Part shown: positions 15,927 to 24,668 of the stretch, piece after piece
Numbering within the stretch: the stretch's first letter is position 1
Layout: every line of letters begins with the position of its first letter
Assembly (NCBI GenBank): GCA_902802795.1
Contig: CADCNI010000009.1
Coordinates: forward strand, 1-64,000
Source: an uncultured Ruminococcus sp.
Lineage (GTDB): Bacteria > Bacillota > Clostridia > Oscillospirales > Acutalibacteraceae
DNA: 64,000 bases
Direction: 5' to 3'
Program-made: the position numbers and the translations under genes
Notes under the pieces: model-generated
What the model saw: only the letters and a program-made list of their open reading frames with translations
What the model was told of the DNA's origin: nothing
Databases searched by the model: none

Positions 15927-17738
15927 ATGAACAACAATGTCAACGGTTATCCAACCAACGGGGGGAATGATCCCCGGATTCCTTCCTACCCGAATCAGCC
16001 CAACGCACAGGGCGCGCAGCCGCCGGTTTATACGCAGCAGCAGCCTGTTTACCAGCAGCCGCCCGTCTATCAGCCGCCCAACTATTACGCGCAGTATGCC
16101 CCGGTTGTGCAGCAGGGCGTTTCCGGCGGCGGTTATGTCATGCAAAAGCCGGATTACGCGGTGGCGGCGGAAAATACGCTTGGGTCGATGAATATCGGAC
16201 TTCTGACCGTGTTCTCCATCCTTTTCGGGTGGTTCTGCGCACGTTCGGTGTGGATCGGGCAGACAGGCATCGGCATGACAGTGATGGGGGCGGCGTTTTA
16301 TCTGATTTACCTGCCTTTCATTATGTTCAGACAAAAGAAGAAGGTGTCGCTTGGGGCGGCGCTGCTCTTCCTGCCGCAGATTGTGCTTCTGGGGTCGTTT
16401 GCGGTGTGGTCGAATCCTTTGCCGAAAGCCATCGGCCTGCTGCTTTCGCTCGCCATTGCCATGGTGCAGACCACTTTGATCGCGGGCTGCACGGCGGGCA
16501 AGCCTTTCTCCTATGAACTGCTGGCCGACGCCTGTTCCACCTTTATCGCCTATCCGTTTATGAATCTGGTGACCACTTTCAAAACGGTGCTGGGGCTGAA
16601 TAAGGACAAATCCGCCAAAAAAGGCGGCACGGGTTCCAAAATCGGTCTGGGTCTGGTGCTGCTGCTTCTGATTATTCTGTTTGCCCACGCGGACAGTATG
16701 TTTGCCATGTGGATTGACAGGATTGTCAAGGTGCTCAATATTAACCTGTGGCGCGTTCTTCTCGACGTGATTCTCATCATGATTACCATGCTGTATGTCA
16801 TGCCGCTGGTGGTTACGCTGCGCAGCGGCTATCATAAGGAATATGAGCATAAAGATTACAACCGCCCGATTGACGCGATTATCATCACTACGGTGCTGTT
16901 TGCCGCGAGTGTGGTGTATCTGGTCTTTGTCGCGGTGCAGTTCCGCTATCTTTTCATCGGCGTGCCGAAGGAACTGACCTACGCGGAATACTGCCGCAGA
17001 GGATTCGGTGAACTGGTGTTTGTCATCGTGCTGACAACCGCTGTGATCATTACCGTGTGTCTGCTCACCAAGCAGAACGAAAGCGGGCGCCTGCCGGCTT
17101 ACACCAAAGCCGCGCTGCTGCTCATTTCCGCCTGCGACTGCGTGATGATCGTTTCGGCCGCCCGCCGTGTGGTGATTTACGTGGACGGCTACGGCATGAC
17201 CGTGGCGCGTTTCAATGCCGCAGTGCTGATTCTCCTGATGGCGGCCTGTGTGGTGATTACCGCGCTCAAGATTCTCTTTGAAAAGCTGAAAGTCTCCGCG
17301 ATGGCGGGAGCGGTTCTGGTTGTAGTGCTGACCGGCTATGCCTGCTTCAATATGGACGGTTTTATCGCGCAGTACAACGTCAACCGTTATCTCAATCACC
17401 CCACAGAGAAGAAAATCGACATGAATTATCTCACTTATGACCTGTCAACGGGCGCCATTCCCGCACTTGAACAGCTTATGGAGGAAGCCCCCGACAGCAA
17501 AGTGAGACTACACGCCAAATATGCCATTGCGATGATTGCGGATAACAATGACCTTTTCGTAGGCGATGAATATCACATCGGCCGCTGGTCATGGGACCGT
17601 CAGCGTGCGGTAGATATTCTCGAAGCGCACAACATCACCGAAAAGACGGTGGACGAATACTATCGGTCGGATAGATATTACTACGACTATGACGATGAAG
17701 ATGATTACGAGGAAGAAGATACCGTATCGCAGCTGTAA
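15927..17738 (+). CDS. DUF4173/DUF4153-type multipass membrane protein
   Basis: 603 residues. The first 75 are a Pro/Gln/Tyr-rich cytosolic tail (PPVYTQQQPVYQQPPVYQPP). About eleven hydrophobic helices follow. The stretch YAEYCRRGFGELVFVIVLTT matches the conserved core of the DUF4173 family. After the last helix comes a C-terminal domain (DMNYLTYDLSTGAIPALEQL) with helical repeats, and an acidic Tyr/Asp tail (YYYDYDDEDDYEEED). The family's function is unknown. GAAGGGAG precedes the ATG and a strong terminator follows. Confidence 0.75.
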   Translation: MNNNVNGYPTNGGNDPRIPSYPNQPNAQGAQPPVYTQQQPVYQQPPVYQPPNYYAQYAPVVQQGVSGGGYVMQKPDYAVAAENTLGSMNIGLLTVFSILFGWFCARSVWIGQTGIGMTVMGAAFYLIYLPFIMFRQKKKVSLGAALLFLPQIVLLGSFAVWSNPLPKAIGLLLSLAIAMVQTTLIAGCTAGKPFSYELLADACSTFIAYPFMNLVTTFKTVLGLNKDKSAKKGGTGSKIGLGLVLLLLIILFAHADSMFAMWIDRIVKVLNINLWRVLLDVILIMITMLYVMPLVVTLRSGYHKEYEHKDYNRPIDAIIITTVLFAASVVYLVFVAVQFRYLFIGVPKELTYAEYCRRGFGELVFVIVLTTAVIITVCLLTKQNESGRLPAYTKAALLLISACDCVMIVSAARRVVIYVDGYGMTVARFNAAVLILLMAACVVITALKILFEKLKVSAMAGAVLVVVLTGYACFNMDGFIAQYNVNRYLNHPTEKKIDMNYLTYDLSTGAIPALEQLMEEAPDSKVRLHAKYAIAMIADNNDLFVGDEYHIGRWSWDRQRAVDILEAHNITEKTVDEYYRSDRYYYDYDDEDDYEEEDTVSQL

Positions 17739-17767
17739 TATTAGCCGTTAGCCAAATAAAAATATCC

Positions 17768-17813
17768 AAACGCCCGAATGTCTCCGAAATCGGCAGACGT
17801 TCGGGCGTTTTTT
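17768..17813 (+). terminator. Terminator after the DUF4173-type gene
   Basis: CGCCCGAATGTCT and AGACGTTCGGGCG pair with one mismatch, followed by TTTTTT. Confidence 0.9.
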
Positions 17814-17925
17814 GAGCTTTGTGACTGATATTACAATTAGTAATATATTAAAATAAATTTAATCATTGGAATTTTTTTACTGTTCTCAATTCAATTGCAG
17901 CCAAAGCCGCAGCATATGAAAAAAC

Positions 17926-18840
17926 TTATGCCGGCAGTACAAAGGTATAGCCCTGCGACTGGGCGCTGTCGATAAAGTCGCCCAGAATGGCGGCGTTGGT
18001 GGAGGAAACGGCGTGCAGCAGGTAGATCGCGCCGGGATGCAGACGGTCATTGAGCTTTTGGAGCGAAGCGGTCTTGTCGCCCTGTGAATTGGGATCCCAG
18101 TCTTTGTAGGCGAAGCTCCAGAGATAGGTCTGGTAGCCCATTTCGGAGGCGAGCGCAAGGGTCTGCTCAGAAAATTCTCCCTTCGGCGGGCGCATGACGT
18201 GCATTTCATATTGGAAATGTTCCTTGACATAATCGTGCAGCTCCTGCAATTCCCCGCGGCTGACGTCGAGCGTCTTTTCCGGCATGGAATAGTGCTTCCA
18301 TGTGTGGTTGCCGACGGTGTGACCCTCGTCGATCATGCGCTGCACCAGATCGCCTTCCCGCTGGGCATAGTCGCCTGTGATAAAGAACACGGCTTTGACG
18401 TTTTTCTCTTTGAGCGTGTCGAGAATTGCGGCGGAATAGCCGTTTTCGTAGCCCTCGTCGAAGGTCAGGCAAAGCGTTTTCCGGTCGTCATCGTTTATCA
18501 GAAAGCGCCCGCCCAGCGCGCCGTATTGCTTTTGGGCTTCCACCGCGTCATGGGGACGGTTGAGGTCATCATAATTGGTGCCCTGACCCCAGCAAACCTT
18601 TTTCCCGCTGAGCGAGGCGATGTCGGGAAGCGCCGCGCGTGTGGACTGTGTGGCGCGGGTGGTCTGTGAAGCGGCCGAAGAGGTTGAGGAAACCGAGGAA
18701 GTCGTTTTTCCGGTCTGTGTGTCGGTCTTTTTCTTTGTTCGCGCGGCGGCGGAGGCGTAGAAGATCGAGCTGACCGCAAAGACGGCCGACAGCGCCACCA
18801 CGCAGACCGCCGACAGCATGACTGTCTTTTTTTGGGGCAT
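17926..18840 (-). CDS. pdaA: Delta-lactam-type polysaccharide deacetylase (PdaA-like)
   Basis: 304 residues. A signal anchor at 8-30 and a Ser/Thr linker to about 70 precede a family 4 carbohydrate esterase domain. The first motif is TFDEGYENGY (126-135) rather than TFDDG, which is the mark of PdaA. PdaA removes acetyl groups from N-acetylmuramate to make the muramic delta-lactam of spore cortex. The second motif is GNHTWKH (His179), then MRPPKGEFSEQTL and the late YLLHAVSSTN. The gene implies a sporulating or formerly sporulating lineage. A solo end of the long palindromic repeat lies just upstream. Confidence 0.88.
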   Translation of the reverse strand: MPQKKTVMLSAVCVVALSAVFAVSSIFYASAAARTKKKTDTQTGKTTSSVSSTSSAASQTTRATQSTRAALPDIASLSGKKVCWGQGTNYDDLNRPHDAVEAQKQYGALGGRFLINDDDRKTLCLTFDEGYENGYSAAILDTLKEKNVKAVFFITGDYAQREGDLVQRMIDEGHTVGNHTWKHYSMPEKTLDVSRGELQELHDYVKEHFQYEMHVMRPPKGEFSEQTLALASEMGYQTYLWSFAYKDWDPNSQGDKTASLQKLNDRLHPGAIYLLHAVSSTNAAILGDFIDSAQSQGYTFVLPA

Positions 18841-18868
18841 TTTAAATCATCCTTTCTATTCTTTTTTG

Positions 18869-18918
18869 GCCGATTGTGAAATTTGAAAATGGCGTAAATA
18901 GGGGGTAAGCCTGTTTTG
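18869..18918 (-). repeat. Solo end of the long palindromic repeat
   Basis: This stretch (GCCGATTGTGAAATTTGAAA at its start) aligns with the left end of copy 3 at 39364-39413 over about 50 bp. It is not followed by the element body. It sits directly before the PdaA gene. Confidence 0.6.
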
Positions 18919-18922
18919 TAAG

Positions 18923-18958
18923 AAAAAAGCATAGCATAGCGCAGCGCTGTGCTTTTTT
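18923..18958. terminator. Bidirectional hairpin between hflX and pdaA
   Basis: AAAAAAGCATAGC and GCTGTGCTTTTTT form a stem with A and T runs on both sides. A further inverted repeat CGGCTGT/ACAGCCG lies at about 18989-19026. The rest of 18841-19162 holds no gene. Confidence 0.55.
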
Positions 18959-19062
18959 CTTTTTTGCTTTACAATCGCCTGATTTTATTTTTTCGGCTGT
19001 GCTGTTGATACAAAAACGACAGCCGTTATTATGTTTCCCCGACGAGCCGCTGCCACACAAAA

Positions 19063-19106
19063 AAACGCCTGCCTTATTTTGATGAAAAGAATAAGACAGG
19101 CGTTTT
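19063..19106 (-). terminator. Terminator of hflX
   Basis: AACGCCTGCCTTATT pairs with AATAAGACAGGCGTT with one mismatch. On the minus strand it is followed by seven T. Confidence 0.85.
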
Positions 19107-19162
19107 GATTGCAAAATATTCGAATAAAAAATTCCAAAATGTAATAATCTTATAAAAAATTA

Positions 19163-20407
19163 CTAATCTATCATAGCAGCGTATCGCTTGATTTTTTCGG
19201 CGGTCACGGTGTCAATGAGGCAGTCTATGACAAGACCCTGATCGGTGTATTCCTCCGAAAAAACGGTGCCGTTTTCGCGGATGAGGGTGGACTGTCCGAT
19301 TTCCCTGAAGCCAAAGAGCAGTTTTGCGCGGATTTTTTTGACGGGGAGCGCCTCTTCGATCGCGGCGAGAAGCGCCGGAAAGCCCTCTCCGTTTCTGGCG
19401 CTGATTTTCACGCCGTCCACGCCGAGAATGCTGTCGGGGTCGGCTGCGTCGATTTTATTGAGCACGGTGAGGATCGGCTTGTCGGTTGCGCCGAGCTGAT
19501 GCAGCAGGTCAGTGGTAATGCGCAGATGGTCGCGGAATACGGGGGAGGAGCAGTCGCACACATTGAGAATCACATCCGCCTGCACCGCTTCTTCCAGCGT
19601 GGATTTGAAAGCTTCGATCAGATGATGGGGCAGACGACGGATGAAGCCGACCGTATCCACCAGCATGACGCTGCTGCCCGACGGCAGTTCGAGCGCGCGG
19701 GCGGTGGGGTCGAGCGTGGCAAAGAGCATATCCTCCGACAGCACGCCCGCGTCGGTGAGCGCGTTGAGCAGGGTGGATTTGCCGGCGTTGGTGTAGCCGA
19801 CGATAGCGACCGTCACCACGCCGTCGCGCTTGCGGCGTTCGCGGTGTCTTCCGCGCTGTCTGGCCACCTCGTCCAGCTTTTCTTTGAGCGAATCAATGCG
19901 TCTGTGAATATGGCGGCGGTCGGTTTCCAGCTTGGTTTCGCCGGGGCCGCGTGTGCCGATGCCGCCGCCGAGACGGCTCATGGCGACGCCCTTGCCGGTG
20001 AGGCGGGGGAGCATATAGCGCAACTGCGCCAGTTCCACCTGCAATTTGCCCTCATTGGAACGGGCGCGTCCGGCAAAAATGTCGAGAATCAGCATCGTAC
20101 GGTCGATGGTGCGCACATCGGTGGCGTCCTCGATGTTGCGAAGCTGGATGGGGGAGAGTTCGCGGTCAAAGATAATGAGGGTCACATCGTTGTTCTCACA
20201 GAATTCCTTCATCTCCTGCAAGAAGCCGGAACCCACGCAGGTGGCAGGGTCGGGGGAGGGGCGCTTCTGGCAGATAACGCCCGCGACCTGAGCGCCGGCG
20301 GTGCGGGCCAGTTCCCGAAGCTCCGCGAGGGATTCCCCGGTGTCGCTCTCGCCCAGATCCACACCCGCGAGCAGGGCGACGGTCTGCTCTTGTTTTGTTT
20401 CGTGCAT
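19163..20407 (-). CDS. hflX: GTPase HflX
   Basis: 414 residues. The N-terminal HflX domain (FDRELSPIQLRNIEDATDVR and the linker SRLGGGIGTRGPGETKLETD) is followed by a coiled coil. The G domain shows G1 GYTNAGKS (204-211), G3 DTVGFIRRLP and G4 NKID. HflX binds the 50S subunit and splits or rescues stalled ribosomes, for example after heat or antibiotics. GAGGAG precedes the ATG. Copy 2 of the long palindromic repeat lies immediately upstream, so the promoter is inside or beyond that element. Confidence 0.93.
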   Translation of the reverse strand: MHETKQEQTVALLAGVDLGESDTGESLAELRELARTAGAQVAGVICQKRPSPDPATCVGSGFLQEMKEFCENNDVTLIIFDRELSPIQLRNIEDATDVRTIDRTMLILDIFAGRARSNEGKLQVELAQLRYMLPRLTGKGVAMSRLGGGIGTRGPGETKLETDRRHIHRRIDSLKEKLDEVARQRGRHRERRKRDGVVTVAIVGYTNAGKSTLLNALTDAGVLSEDMLFATLDPTARALELPSGSSVMLVDTVGFIRRLPHHLIEAFKSTLEEAVQADVILNVCDCSSPVFRDHLRITTDLLHQLGATDKPILTVLNKIDAADPDSILGVDGVKISARNGEGFPALLAAIEEALPVKKIRAKLLFGFREIGQSTLIRENGTVFSEEYTDQGLVIDCLIDTVTAEKIKRYAAMID

Positions 20408-20432
20408 AAATCAAACTCCTCGTATATAAAGA

Positions 20433-20929
20433 GGCGATTGTAAAGGCAAATGAAAATTTAGTGGAGAGTGGGAAGTGGGGAGTGGAGAGAAAAAAGAAGA
20501 AAAAGCGAAGCGTAACTAGCGAGCGTATGCGAGCGCGGGAGTCCAGGGGGACTGGTCCTCCTCGCGGGTGCAGGGCAGCGCCCTGCTGGGGAGTGGGGCA
20601 AAGCCCCACGAGTGAGGCGAAGCCGAACGAGCAGAACGAGCCTCGATCAAGAAGGCAGTTGGGCGAATACGGATAGGCAAACTCCCTGTATTCGCCCAGC
20701 CCCGTCTTAGGTCTTGGCGCGTGTTGCTCGCGCCGTTTGCGGCGCTTGTGGGGCTTTGCCCCACTCCCTGTTAGCTTCGCTGACGTGCGCTGTCCTTGAC
20801 CCGCTAGGGAGCCTTGCCCGAGATGACGCTTGTCGTCATCGGCTGGACTCCCACGCTCGCATACGCTCGCTAGTTGCGCTTCGCTTTTTCTTCTTTTTTT
20901 CTTTTTCTCCCCACTAAATTCTCATTTAA
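20433..20929. repeat. Long palindromic repeat element, copy 2
   Basis: It starts GGCGATTGTAAAG, then AAATGAAAATTTAGTGGAGA with heptamers (GGAGAGT, GGGAAGT, GGGGAGT). Left arm, inner hairpin (GGGCGAATACGG..CTGTATTCGCCCA) and right arm (GACTCCCACGCTCGCATACG) follow, ending in ACTAAATTCTCATTTAAA. It abuts the stop codon of the zinc-ribbon protein gene at 20931. Confidence 0.88.
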
Positions 20930-20930
20930 A

Positions 20931-22106
20931 CTAATCGCGGCAATAGTCGTCCATCTTGTTAATCATAAAGAACGCGCCGAAGATGGAGCCGAGAATCGAA
21001 AAGACGCTGTTGATCAGGAAGAAAGTGAGCTGTTCGCTGAATACATAGCTAAGCGCCTGTCCAAAAGTCCGTGTATCGTTGACATAGGAAAATACCATAG
21101 CAATGAACATAGTGACAAAGGAAACGACAATGCTCACGCCGATGGAGATACCCATGCCCATTCCCTTTGATCTGCGTCCGTGCAGGAAGGTGTAAAAGAT
21201 CACCGCCAGCATGCCCGCCGGGAAGCAGAGCGCCGCCATATGGAAATCAGCAATCAGCGCAATGAGGATATAGGGAATGACGCCTATGCATGCGCCAAGA
21301 AGCGCTCCCAGAAAGCCCATGCCGACGCTGCCGCCGATCTGGGTGGCGGAAGAATCCTGATCGTCGTCGTTTTCCATGATATCGCGGTAATCGTCTCCGC
21401 TGTCGTCAAAAGAGATCGGCGCGTTGTCCGCGTTGTCATAGCCTTGGTCATTGTAGGTGCCGCCGTAGGGATCGGAAAAAGAATTGTTATTGCCGTAATG
21501 AGGCTGCATACCGGCATATTCGTCATAGGACTCGTCATATTTGCTGCTGTCGGGAACGAGAGGCGCATACTGTTTGGCGTAGGGATCATCCTGTGAAACC
21601 ATCGGCTGGGGAGCAGTGGCAAAGGGCGCAACCGGCGACACAGGAGCGGACGCGTGACGCGTCTGCTTGTTTTGCGCGCTGCAATCCGCACAGAGGGGCT
21701 GTACCATATTGTTGAGGAACGAACGCTTGGTAGCCCTGGCTCCGCATTTCACACAGATATTGGGCACACGGAAGCCGCAGTTGCGCGCCTGTGCAGCGGT
21801 GAATGCCAGCACCTGATCCAATGTGGCATTGGCAATATTACCGTTGCTTTCGTCAAAGAACACGGCAAGGTAGTTTTCCACATCGCCCACCTGTCCCTCG
21901 GCAAGCTGTCCGCCCGCGGAAGCCAGCGCGTTTTCAAAATCGTCAAATGCCGCGTTGTCGGAGGCCGACAGCATGAAGATAAAGAGCTTGCCTCCGTCCT
22001 CCTCACTGACCGCGAAGCCGCAGCCCTGAAAAACGCCATATACCACATCGCCTTCCGTGCGATAATTGTTGGCGGTCTGCCATGAAGAAAGCTGATGACT
22101 CATCAT
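20931..22106 (-). CDS. Zinc-ribbon membrane protein (391 aa)
   Basis: Three parts are visible. Residues 1-110 form a soluble domain (GDVVYGVFQGCGFAVSEEDG and so on). At about 115-145 there is a C-x2-C..C-x2-C zinc ribbon (CVKCGARATKRSFLN, then CADCSAQ). A long disordered Pro/Asp/Tyr-rich stretch follows, then four hydrophobic helices at the C-terminus. The family is not recognised. It belongs in style with the zinc-ribbon membrane proteins at 44937-46876. The start may be either ATG of the pair at 22106/22103. A promoter lies at 22156-22184. Confidence 0.65.
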   Translation of the reverse strand: MMSHQLSSWQTANNYRTEGDVVYGVFQGCGFAVSEEDGGKLFIFMLSASDNAAFDDFENALASAGGQLAEGQVGDVENYLAVFFDESNGNIANATLDQVLAFTAAQARNCGFRVPNICVKCGARATKRSFLNNMVQPLCADCSAQNKQTRHASAPVSPVAPFATAPQPMVSQDDPYAKQYAPLVPDSSKYDESYDEYAGMQPHYGNNNSFSDPYGGTYNDQGYDNADNAPISFDDSGDDYRDIMENDDDQDSSATQIGGSVGMGFLGALLGACIGVIPYILIALIADFHMAALCFPAGMLAVIFYTFLHGRRSKGMGMGISIGVSIVVSFVTMFIAMVFSYVNDTRTFGQALSYVFSEQLTFFLINSVFSILGSIFGAFFMINKMDDYCRD

Positions 22107-22155
22107 ATTGATAATCCACGTCCTTTACGGTAAGAGAAATCATAGTGCAAAGAAT

Positions 22156-22184
22156 ATTTTACTACATTTTTTTGCAATCGTCAA
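22156..22184 (-). promoter_or_regulatory. Promoter of the 391-aa zinc-ribbon protein gene
   Basis: TTGACG (22179-22184), 17 bp, TAAAAT (22156-22161) on the minus strand. Confidence 0.7.
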
Positions 22185-22313
22185 CACCCAATTGACCGAT
22201 TGGAGCGGCCGGAAAAAGAATTAATAGTTTGTTTTATTTTTGACGGCAGCGGGCGGATGGAATGTGGCATAAAATTCTGTTCAAAAATCGTCGAATTTGA
22301 CATAAAAAAATTA

Positions 22314-22342
22314 TTGAAATAAGATAAGAAATGTGTTATATT
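22314..22342 (+). promoter_or_regulatory. Promoter of the PAP2 gene
   Basis: TTGAAA (22314-22319), 17 bp, TATATT (22337-22342). An overlapping alternative is TTGACA (22297-22302), 17 bp, TAAGAT (22320-22325). Confidence 0.65.
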
Positions 22343-22391
22343 AATATGAGAAAAGTTTTACAATTCCTAACTTTTGGAGGGGTTTATTGTT

Positions 22392-23018
22392 ATGCAAAGT
22401 ATCTTGCTTTATCTCGCGGATCAGATTTCATCGTTTGATCACAGCGTTCTGGTTGCCATCAACCACAGTATGCGCACTCCCCTGATGGACAGCATTATGC
22501 CGTGGATTACCAAACTGGGCGACGGCGGCGTGTTCTGGATTGCGCTCGCGCTGGTATTGCTGATTCCCAAAAAGACCCGCCGGACAGGCGCCGCCATGGC
22601 GGTGGCCATGCTGCTGGGTCTGATCATCGGCAACGGTCTGATTAAAAATCTTGTGATGCGTACCCGTCCCTTTGACCTTGAGCATCCCATTGTTACCAGA
22701 GCCAATTTGCTGATTTCCCCTCCCAGTGACTATTCATTCCCCTCGGGACATACGCTGGCGAGCTTTGAAGCGGCAACCGCGCTGTTTAAGGATCATACGG
22801 TCTACGGCTTTTTAGCCTTTGTGCTGGCGATTCTGATCGCGTTTTCGCGGCTGTATTTGCAGGTACACTATCCCAGCGATGTGCTTGGCGGAGCGATTCT
22901 CGGATTTTTACTGGGTCTGCTGGGCAGCAGCATTGTCAAAAGCGTAGCGGACAGAATGGAAGCCAGAAAGGAAAAAAAGCAGTCGCTGGCCGCCAACGTG
23001 ACCCCGAAAAAGTCCTGA
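22392..23018 (+). CDS. PAP2-family membrane phosphatase
   Basis: About 208 residues and five to six membrane helices. All three phosphatase motifs are present: KNLVMRTRP, the PSGH of YSFPSGHTLASFEA, and SRLYLQVHYPSDV. PAP2 enzymes remove phosphate from lipids such as undecaprenyl pyrophosphate or phosphatidate on the outer face of the membrane; which one applies here is not determined. ATG at 22392 is chosen because GGAGGGG lies 9 nt upstream. The C-terminus is a short basic tail (RKEKKQSLAANVTPKKS). Confidence 0.9.
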   Translation: MQSILLYLADQISSFDHSVLVAINHSMRTPLMDSIMPWITKLGDGGVFWIALALVLLIPKKTRRTGAAMAVAMLLGLIIGNGLIKNLVMRTRPFDLEHPIVTRANLLISPPSDYSFPSGHTLASFEAATALFKDHTVYGFLAFVLAILIAFSRLYLQVHYPSDVLGGAILGFLLGLLGSSIVKSVADRMEARKEKKQSLAANVTPKKS

Positions 23019-23097
23019 CGCACAGGGCAGGATCAGCCAGGGGCCGGCTTTGTGACCCTTTTATCGTTTGATCGCGCAGTGCATTCGGAAAGTGTCA

Positions 23098-23170
23098 GAG
23101 ATATCAGTGATATCGGTGATATCGGGATATCGAGATATCGGGATATCGGGATATCGGGATATCGGTGATA
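23098..23170 (+). repeat. GATATCGG short tandem repeat array
   Basis: Eight units of mostly 8 bp (GATATCGG, with 9-bp variants at the left) between the PAP2 gene and the HD-GYP gene, ending about 20 bp before the latter's ribosome binding site. A weaker 9-bp version of the same word is at 36419-36453. Confidence 0.9.
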
Positions 23171-23202
23171 GGAGATCAACAGCAAAGAAAGGTGAATGAG
23201 AA

Positions 23203-24462
23203 ATGGCTAAAATCAGATTTGGCGTGGAGGAGGATGTGCAGTTGTCTGCACGTTCCAGCAGAGTAAAAAGGCAGCTTCACAATATAGGTCTTGGCATCAG
23301 CATCGTCATGGTGATTACTACGCTGGTGCTGCTGGGCAATGCCGCTTACAAGGCTTTTCTTGCCAACGGCGATTTTGTCAGTGGCACCGTCGATTACAAG
23401 ACGATGAGCAACATCAACCAGATTATCGCTTCTGTACTTCTTATGCTGGTCACATCTATGTCGGCGCTTGTTTTTTACCGTCTTTACAAGGCAAAGTCTC
23501 CGTTTTCGCGCGGCAATATTGTGATCCTCCGCGTGGTGGCGCTCATTTTGATGCTGCTTTCCATTTTGCCCATTGCTGTGCAGTTGCTGGTGGCGAGTTT
23601 TTATAATCTCAATATCGGCATTTCCATCAACTTCATTTACATTTTTATCGGCGTCATCTTTTATTGCATTTCTTACATGTTCGAGCAGGGCAATATCATC
23701 CAGAGCACCAACACGGAATCCGTGTCGCTTCGCGAAGATCTGCTCCTCAGCTATGCCGAAATGGCCGAAGCCAAGTCGGGACAGACAGGACAGCATGTCA
23801 AGCGCATTTCGGAATACACCCGCATTCTCGCCAAGAATTACGGCATGTCCGATGAGGAAGTGGAACGGCTCCGTCTGGCGGCCATGTTCCATAATATCGG
23901 AAAGGTCATGATTCCGATTGAAATTCTCGACAAGGAAAGCACGCTTTCCAACGAGGATTTCGCCATCATGAAAACCCATGTCGTTGCCGGTGAACAGCTT
24001 CTGCACAACGCTACGGATCCTATCTTGCAGGAAGCGCGCAAAATGGCGATGGATCATCACGAAAACTGGAACGGTCACGGCTACCTCGGCAAGCAGGGAG
24101 AGGAAATCAGCCTTCCCGCACGTATTGTGGCGGTGGCGGATATGTTTGACGCGCTCATCAGTTCCCGCAGCTATAAGACGGGCTGGGAACCCAACAAGGT
24201 TTATTCCACCATCATCGACGAAAGCGGTAAGAAACTGGATCCCAATGTTGTCAAAGTGTTTATCACCAGCTACAGAGAGATGCTGAAGATTTACAACACC
24301 TACAACAAGACCGGTTCCAGAGAGCACGAACTTGCCAAGGAAACAGAGGAAGGCTATGACAAGATTCTCGGCGAATTCAGGAAAAAGCCTGACGAAGCCG
24401 AGGTGGAAAAGATCGAAAAGAATTATCAGGATGTCGAGCTTGACCTGCGCAGACTCATTTAA
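23203..24462 (+). CDS. HD-GYP-like membrane protein with altered active site
   Basis: 419 residues. Helices at about 28-50, 72-94, 108-133 and 138-160 anchor the protein; a cytosolic domain follows from about 180. That domain has the HD-GYP layout: GQHVKRISEYTRILA, AAMFHNIGKVMIP, HHENWNGHGY and LPARIVAVADMFDAL. The metal-binding HD pair of HDIGK is HN here (His230, Asn231), and GYP is GYL. HD-GYP enzymes break down cyclic di-GMP; this one may be inactive or altered. AAAGGTG precedes the ATG. Confidence 0.82.
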   Translation: MAKIRFGVEEDVQLSARSSRVKRQLHNIGLGISIVMVITTLVLLGNAAYKAFLANGDFVSGTVDYKTMSNINQIIASVLLMLVTSMSALVFYRLYKAKSPFSRGNIVILRVVALILMLLSILPIAVQLLVASFYNLNIGISINFIYIFIGVIFYCISYMFEQGNIIQSTNTESVSLREDLLLSYAEMAEAKSGQTGQHVKRISEYTRILAKNYGMSDEEVERLRLAAMFHNIGKVMIPIEILDKESTLSNEDFAIMKTHVVAGEQLLHNATDPILQEARKMAMDHHENWNGHGYLGKQGEEISLPARIVAVADMFDALISSRSYKTGWEPNKVYSTIIDESGKKLDPNVVKVFITSYREMLKIYNTYNKTGSREHELAKETEEGYDKILGEFRKKPDEAEVEKIEKNYQDVELDLRRLI

Positions 24463-24464
24463 AC

Positions 24465-24513
24465 GTGAAATGTGAAGTGTGAAATGTGAAGTGTGAAATG
24501 TGAAATGTGAAGC
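24465..24513 (+). repeat. Heptamer array, seven units
   Basis: GTGAAAT and GTGAAGT alternate for seven 7-bp units, beginning three bases after the HD-GYP stop codon. A reverse-complement remnant (ACTTCACACTTCACACT) at about 24651-24667 lies across the terminator, next to CAAGTGCGAAGCGCTTC. Confidence 0.95.
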
Positions 24514-24560
24514 GTGGTACCGCACTTTGCATATGCATGATAAAAAACAATAAATAAAAA

Positions 24561-24612
24561 TCAAACAGCCGAAAGATTTTTGAACACTGGTTCTCATCTT
24601 TCGGCTGTTTGA
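24561..24612. terminator. Bidirectional terminator between convergent genes
   Basis: A perfect 17-bp stem (TCAAACAGCCGAAAGAT / ATCTTTCGGCTGTTTGA) with T-rich flanks in both directions. Confidence 0.9.
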
Positions 24613-24668
24613 TTTATCGTTTTATTTTCCAAGTGCGAAGCGCTTCTTTCACTTCACACTTCACACTG

